A stretch of 64,000 nt of DNA from Coix lacryma-jobi var. lacryma-jobi (taxonomy: Eukaryota; Streptophyta; Magnoliopsida; Poales; Poaceae): positions 105,480,660-105,544,659 of the forward strand of contig CM019824.1 of assembly GCA_009763385.1 (NCBI GenBank), given 5' to 3'. Shown here one piece after another: positions 59,886 through 64,000 of this stretch (positions are counted from its first letter, which is position 1; the number at the start of each line of letters is the position of its first letter). Position numbers and translations under genes: made by a program. Below the pieces are notes generated by a model. That model was not told where the DNA came from. It saw only the letters and a program-made list of their open reading frames with translations, and ran no database searches.

Positions 59886-60447
59886 CACTACTAGAGAACA
59901 GGCCTTTGGACGATCCACCAACCGAGCTTTAGTCTCGGAAAAAATTTGCGTCCGGGACTAAAGACTTTTAGTCCCGGTTGGTATTACCAACCGGGGCTAA
60001 AGGTGAATCTTTAGCCCCGGTTGGTATTATCAACCGGAACTAAAGGTCCTGGACCTTTAGTCCCGGTTGGTAATACCAACCGGGGCTAAAGGGTCACCCT
60101 TTAGCCCCGGTTGGTGTTACCAACCGGGGCTAAAGGTCCTTTTAGCCCCGGTTGGTGTTACCAACCGGGGCTAAAAGTCCTTCCCGAGTGGATTCAAAAG
60201 GAAAACGTCTAGAACTACATCACGTGGGTTGCGTAGCTCAGTTGGTAGACGTGCCTGAGGCGAGATGTGCTGAGTTCGAATCTCACACAACACACATTTA
60301 TTTTTTCCTCTCTGGACCTTTAGCCCCGGTTGAAAGCACCCGGGACTAAAGGCCGGGACCTTTAGTCCCGGATTCTTAGCCCCGGTTGACATACCCGGGG
60401 CTAAAGGCCCATTTCAACCGGGGCTAAAGGCCCTTTCTCTACTAGTG
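59886..60447 (+). mobile_element. Small non-autonomous CACTA (En/Spm-type) transposon, 562 bp
   Basis: Left end CACTACTAGAGAA and right end TTCTCTACTAGTG are inverted repeats with one mismatch. They are flanked by CAT on both sides (59883-59885 and 60448-60450), the three-base target duplication expected of CACTA elements. Inside are many direct and inverted copies of a subterminal motif, TTTAGTCCCGGTTGGT / ACCAACCGGGGCTAAA, as in grass CACTA-derived miniature elements. There is no transposase. The element interrupts the copia polyprotein just before its integrase core. A tRNA-like sequence lies at 60227-60293. Strand is arbitrary. Confidence 0.93.
60227..60293 (+). pseudogene. tRNA-like sequence inside the CACTA element
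   Basis: TAGCTCAGTTGG (60234-60245) matches the RNA polymerase III A box / D arm, and GTTCGAATC (60274-60282) matches the B box / T loop. The T stem pairs as TGAG/CTCA. The acceptor pairs only in part (GTTG with CAAC), and the A-to-B spacing is about five bases shorter than normal, so the anticodon arm has decayed and no anticodon can be assigned. Most likely a captured, degenerate tRNA; whether it is transcribed is unknown. Confidence 0.5.
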
Positions 60448-60931
60448 CATGGACCTTGTTGGTCCGGCTCGGGTGAGTTCGGTTGGGGGGAAGTGGTATG
60501 TGCTTGTTGTTGTTGACGATTTTTCGAGATATTCGTGGGTCTTCTTTTTAGCTGAGAAGACCGAGACTTTCTCCTTTGCGCGCAATCTGATTTTGCGTCT
60601 TCAGAACGAGTTCCCTTTGAACTCAATGCGAGCTATTATGAGTGATAATGGTTCCGAATTCAAGAATTCAGATTTTGAGAAGTTTTGTAACTCTCTGGGT
60701 TTAGAGCATCAGTTTTCTTCTCCTTACACACCGCCACAGAATGGTGTTGTAGAGAGGAAGAATCGGACCCTTGTAGAGATGGCCAAGATGATGCTCGATG
60801 AGCATAGGACTCCTAGGCGGTATTGGGCCGAAACTATGAGCACTGCATGCTATATTTCCAATCGCATTTTTCTCCAAGCTTTCTTGAAAAAGACTTCTTA
60901 TGAGTTGCATTTGGAAAACTCCCCAAGGTGA
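60448..60931 (+). pseudogene. Copia integrase core
   Basis: Resumes right after the CACTA target duplication. The catalytic triad is visible: first D in MDLVGP, second in SDNGSEF (residue 66 from the first Met) and E in NGVVERKNRT (residue 102). VVDDFSRYSWVFFL is the conserved integrase strand. A frame change occurs near 60920, and the correct frame then meets a TGA near 60940 in the segment before FGCHCFILKKGN. The protein would join the zinc-finger region on the far side of the insertion. Confidence 0.92.
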
Positions 60932-61713
60932 GTTATTTTTGAGTTTTTGGTTGCCATTGTTTTATACTCAAAAAGGGCAACTTGGACAAGTTTGAGTCTC
61001 GTTCTTCTGACGGGGTGTTTTTGGGTTATGGCACTCATACTCGTGCTTATCGTGTACTTAACCTTGACACTAACCGAGTCATGGAGACATCCGATGTCAC
61101 CTTCGACGAGACCATGGTTTGTCCTTCTTCTCATTTTGAGCATGTAGGTGATCATGAGGTTGGAGAGCCTCTTTTTGATGACGAGGATGAGGGTGCTGAA
61201 GGTATGGATGATCTAGCACCCCCTCCACCTGTTGTGCCGCAAGGAGCGGCTTCTACTACGACTCACGGCCTAGACACTTCTTCATCTTGGGGGCCGTGGG
61301 ATCCGCCACCCCGAGCGGTACCTTTTGTACCCGGGGAGGCACCAGCTGCTGTTGACGGGGATATCACCTCTGCTCGGGAGGCGCCACGACACATCCAGCA
61401 CCAACACCCGCCTCAACAGATGATCGGCAGCATCGGCGAACGTGTCATTCGGTCAAGGTCACAACAAATCTCTCACTTTGCTCATTGTGCATTTGTTGCT
61501 GATTTTGAACCCCGAGATGTTGGACACGCTTTGACGGATCAAGATTGGGTCAATGCCATGCATGAGGAGCTTGAAAACTTTGAGAGAAATCGGGTTTGGG
61601 TTCTTGTTCCCCTTCCTCCTCAGTGTCATCCTATTGGGACAAAATGGGTTTTCAAAAACAAACAAGGAGAAGATGGCCATGTTGTGAGAAACAAGGCCAG
61701 ACTTGTAGCCTAG
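60932..61713 (+). pseudogene. Copia integrase C-terminus, linker and start of RT
   Basis: The frame used from 60982 includes KFESRSSDGVFLGYGTHTRA and TSDVTFDET, the conserved integrase C-terminal part. A proline- and acid-rich linker follows, then the RT start: WVNAMHEELENFERNRVWVL and IGTKWVFKNKQGEDG, to ARLVA. It ends at an in-frame TAG (61711-61713), probably a mutated glutamine codon; the RT continues in the same frame. Confidence 0.9.
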
Positions 61714-63048
61714 GGGTATAGTCAGAAGGAGGGGATAGACTATGAGGAGACTTTTGCTCCTGTAGCTCATTTGGAGACGATTAGGATACTCTTGGCTTTT
61801 GCTGCATCCAAAGGTTTCAAACTTTTTCAAATGGATGTCAAGAGTGCCTTCTTAAATGGCTACATAGAAGAGGAGGTGTATGTTAGACAACCTCCCGGTT
61901 TCGAAAATCCCAAGTTTCCAAACCACGTTTTTAAACTTCACAAAGCTTTGTATGGTTTGAAACAAGCCCCTACAGCCTGGTATGATAGGTTAAAAACCTT
62001 TTTGCTTGCTAAGGGTTTTAAAATGGGTTGTGTGGATAAAACACTTTTTCTCCTCAAGCAAGGCACTGATACTCTCTTGGTCCAGATTTACGTGGATGAT
62101 ATCATTTTCGGTGGTTCTTCTCATGCTTTGGTTGCCAAGTTTGCAGACACTATGAGCAGGGAATTTGAGATGAGCATGATGGGCGAGTTGACGTTTTTTC
62201 TCGGGTTGCAAATCAAGCAATCCCGGGAAGGGACATTCGTGCACCAGGGTAAGTATACCAAGGACATATTGAAGAAATTCGATATGGGTGAGGCCAAGCC
62301 TCTTCCAACACCCATGTCGACCACGACGGCCCTGGATGCGGATGTGGATGGAGAAGCTATGGATCAGAAGGAGTACCGGAGTATGATCGGGTCGCTGCTG
62401 TACCTGACGGCGACACGCCCGGACATTCAGTTCGCGGTGTGTCTTTGCGCGGGCTTTCAGTCATCGCCACGCACTTCTCACCGTCAGGCGGTCAAGCGCA
62501 TTATGACGTACTTATCCTTCACTCCAGAATTTGGAATTTGGTATTCTGCTTCCTCCACCCTTTCCCTTTGTGGTTATTCCGATGCCGATTTTGCTGGTTG
62601 TCGCATTGATCGCAAGTCCACTTCTGGGACTTGCCAGTTTATTGGTTCTTCTCTTGTTTCGTGGTCTTCTCGCAAGCAGTCTAGTGTCACCCAATCTACC
62701 ATGGAGGTTGAGTATGTTGCTGCGGCTAGCTGTTGTTCCCAGTTACTCTGGATGATGGCCACTTTGCGTGATTTTGGTCTGAGCTTTTCTCGTGTTCCCT
62801 TGCTTTGTGACAGCACGAGTGCGATTAGCGTTGCTATGAACCCCGTGCCGCACTCTAAGACCAAACACATTGATGTGCGCTTTCATTTTCTGCGAGACCA
62901 CTATGAGAAGGGTGATATCGACCTTCGCCATGTCGATACTCATCATCAGTTGGCTGATATTTTCACCAAGCCTTTGGACCAATCAACCTTTGCTAGGTTG
63001 AGAGGTGAGCTTGGTGTGTGTTTCCCCTTCTATGGGGGAAACATTTAG
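61714..63048 (+). pseudogene. Copia reverse transcriptase and RNase H
   Basis: Uninterrupted from the TAG to the natural end. Counting from 61771, RT catalytic residues are D22 (FQMDVKSAFLNG) and D109-D110 (YVDDIIFGG), with the LYGLKQAPTAWYDRL motif at about 60-74. RNase H follows, with D271 (YSDADFAGC), the EVEYVA acidic residue (about 314), D347 (LLCDSTSAI) and HHQLADIFTK. The polyprotein ends LGVCFPFYGGNI at a TAG. The second E of the RNase H motif lies in MEVEYVA rather than the commoner AEAEYVA. This part is otherwise undamaged. Confidence 0.93.
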
Positions 63049-64000
63049 GTTCTTGTACCATAACCTGACTATTTGTCATTTGTCTTGTTCTCTTTTGCAT
63101 TTCAGCATACGCTTTTACATTCAGAGCTTCATGTATATAATCTAAAGAATGTAACTATGCTCTGTATAGGATTTGCTCTGATGCTTTATGCTGATGCAGT
63201 AGCTTATGCTCTTTCTGATCACTGATACATGTTGTATGCAGAGCTATTTTATGAATGGTGAATCTGTTTAATGAACATAAAACTTGAAAATGTTCACCAT
63301 TAAGATATGCAACTAGCATGTGTAGAATGTGTTGAAATCACTTGTGCTTTTTCATATATGCTAGGTTGCTATGTCTCTAGTGTTGAGTCTTTCACTTTCT
63401 TGGTATGTTCATTTTCTGTTCTAAAAATCTAAACCAAGTTAAATGAATTGGAAAAGATCGAGATGGGATTGCTTGTCAGCACATCACAGTTTCGAGACTG
63501 TTTTTCATTGCACATTGAGTTAAACTTGAGTTGTATAGTGTATGACCGAAACTGTTGCTTTAAGCTTCTGATTGCTTCTGCATAGGCTTCGCATAGTTGA
63601 AAAGTTAGGCAATGACAAGCTTTCAACCTCTCGCAATCTTATGCTGAAATTTTTGACCTTGTATAAATTAACAGCTGCAACTCTGATAAAATCTGATACA
63701 CAAGTCTATGTTTCATTCTATAGCATGATGATTGAACTGTGCTAGGGGTAGTTCACCTTGTATACATGTTTAGCACTTGTCTGATTTCCTGTCTTCACAT
63801 ACTTAGTGCTATTTTGATGGTTAATACCTTTTGGCTAAAAACTGCTCTTTTTGCTCCAATGTTCAGCATTCATATCTAGTGATCAGTTTGAGCCATTGCT
63901 AGCTTCTTATGGATATTGTTGAGTCATCGGATCAAAACTGTTTACAGCATCCTTGCACTCTCTTGGTTATATTCCTGAAGCTGCTAACTTGCATTCTTTA
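63049..64000 (+). other. No recognisable gene; presumed copia 3' region
   Basis: AT-rich sequence following the copia polyprotein. I see no env-like ORF, no convincing purine tract followed by an LTR start, no tRNA and no tandem repeat. SIRE-type elements can have a long 3' untranslated region, so the LTR may lie beyond the window. Confidence 0.5.

Larger units (their letters stand above)
56784..64000 (+). mobile_element. SIRE/Maximus-like Ty1/copia retrotransposon, 5'-truncated and degenerate
   Basis: The domain order is gag with two zinc knuckles, protease, GAG-pre-integrase, integrase, RT and RNase H, which is Ty1/copia order. The long gag with coiled coil and the RT/RNase H ending LRGELGVCFPF fit the SIRE/Maximus lineage (Opie/Ji relatives) of grasses. 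The 5' LTR, primer site and first part of gag are absent. There are stops at 57042, 57214, 58176, about 60940 and 61711, frame changes near 59110, 59270 and 60920, and a CACTA insertion at 59886-60447. The 3' end of the element is not recognised before the window ends. Confidence 0.9.

Noticed and set aside
60227..60293. A functional tRNA gene
   Set aside because: The acceptor stem pairs only partly, the anticodon arm is shortened and no anticodon can be placed.
63049..64000. An env-like third ORF downstream of copia pol
   Set aside because: The longest frames are about 65 codons, on the opposite strand, without transmembrane or coiled-coil character.

Overview
The window is plant nuclear DNA, almost certainly from a grass. 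Three things point there: a CentC/CentO-like satellite monomer of about 153 bp, nested grass-type LTR retrotransposons (a chromodomain gypsy element, an Asp-primed gypsy element and a SIRE-like copia element), and a CACTA miniature element with grass-type 'TTTAGTCCCGGTTGGT' subterminal repeats. No ordinary host gene is visible. The simplest reading is the edge of a centromeric or pericentromeric satellite array against nested retrotransposons; the species cannot be named from sequence alone.

Layout. Bases 1-40790 are a head-to-tail satellite array, roughly 270 monomers, all in one orientation. The left part (to about 8 kb) is diverged and locally full of indels. The rest has nested higher-order repeats with periods near 2.26 kb, 4713 bp and 11.0 kb. 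The last 8 kb holds three nearly identical 2531-bp blocks lying directly against the array edge. At 40791 the satellite is joined, without transition, to the interior of an LTR.

Bases 40791-53743 are a minus-strand chromovirus-type (Tekay/Del-like) gypsy element. In element order it has a complete 4143-bp 5' LTR (49601-53743), a Met-tRNA-type primer site, an intact 201-aa ORF, gag, protease, RT, RNase H, integrase and chromodomain. A polypurine tract and a 3' LTR missing its final ~1.07 kb (40791-43867) follow. Gag-pol carries six in-frame stops and two frameshifts. The 201-aa ORF is undamaged. Its first 23 residues closely copy the N-terminal tail of histone H3, followed by a coiled coil and a strongly acidic C-terminus. 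A histone-tail mimic in an element whose integrase carries a chromodomain (the fold that reads methylated H3) is the main candidate for a new system here.

Bases 53744-56761 are a fragment of an Athila/Tat-like gypsy element: the end of its protease region, a 3' untranslated region, a purine tract, one 1482-bp LTR and a degenerate Asp-type primer site. The chromovirus had inserted into it. From about 56784 a SIRE/Maximus-like copia polyprotein, 5'-truncated, runs to 63048 with several stops and frameshifts. A 562-bp CACTA element (59886-60447, CAT target duplication) sits inside its integrase region and carries a decayed tRNA-like sequence with intact-looking A and B boxes. Bases 63049-64000 show no recognisable gene or LTR boundary.

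Order of events (inferred): the Athila-like and copia pieces came together; the chromovirus inserted into the Athila-like piece; CACTA inserted into copia; later a rearrangement joined the satellite to the chromovirus LTR, removing the LTR end and everything left of it; recent block amplification then homogenised the adjacent satellite.
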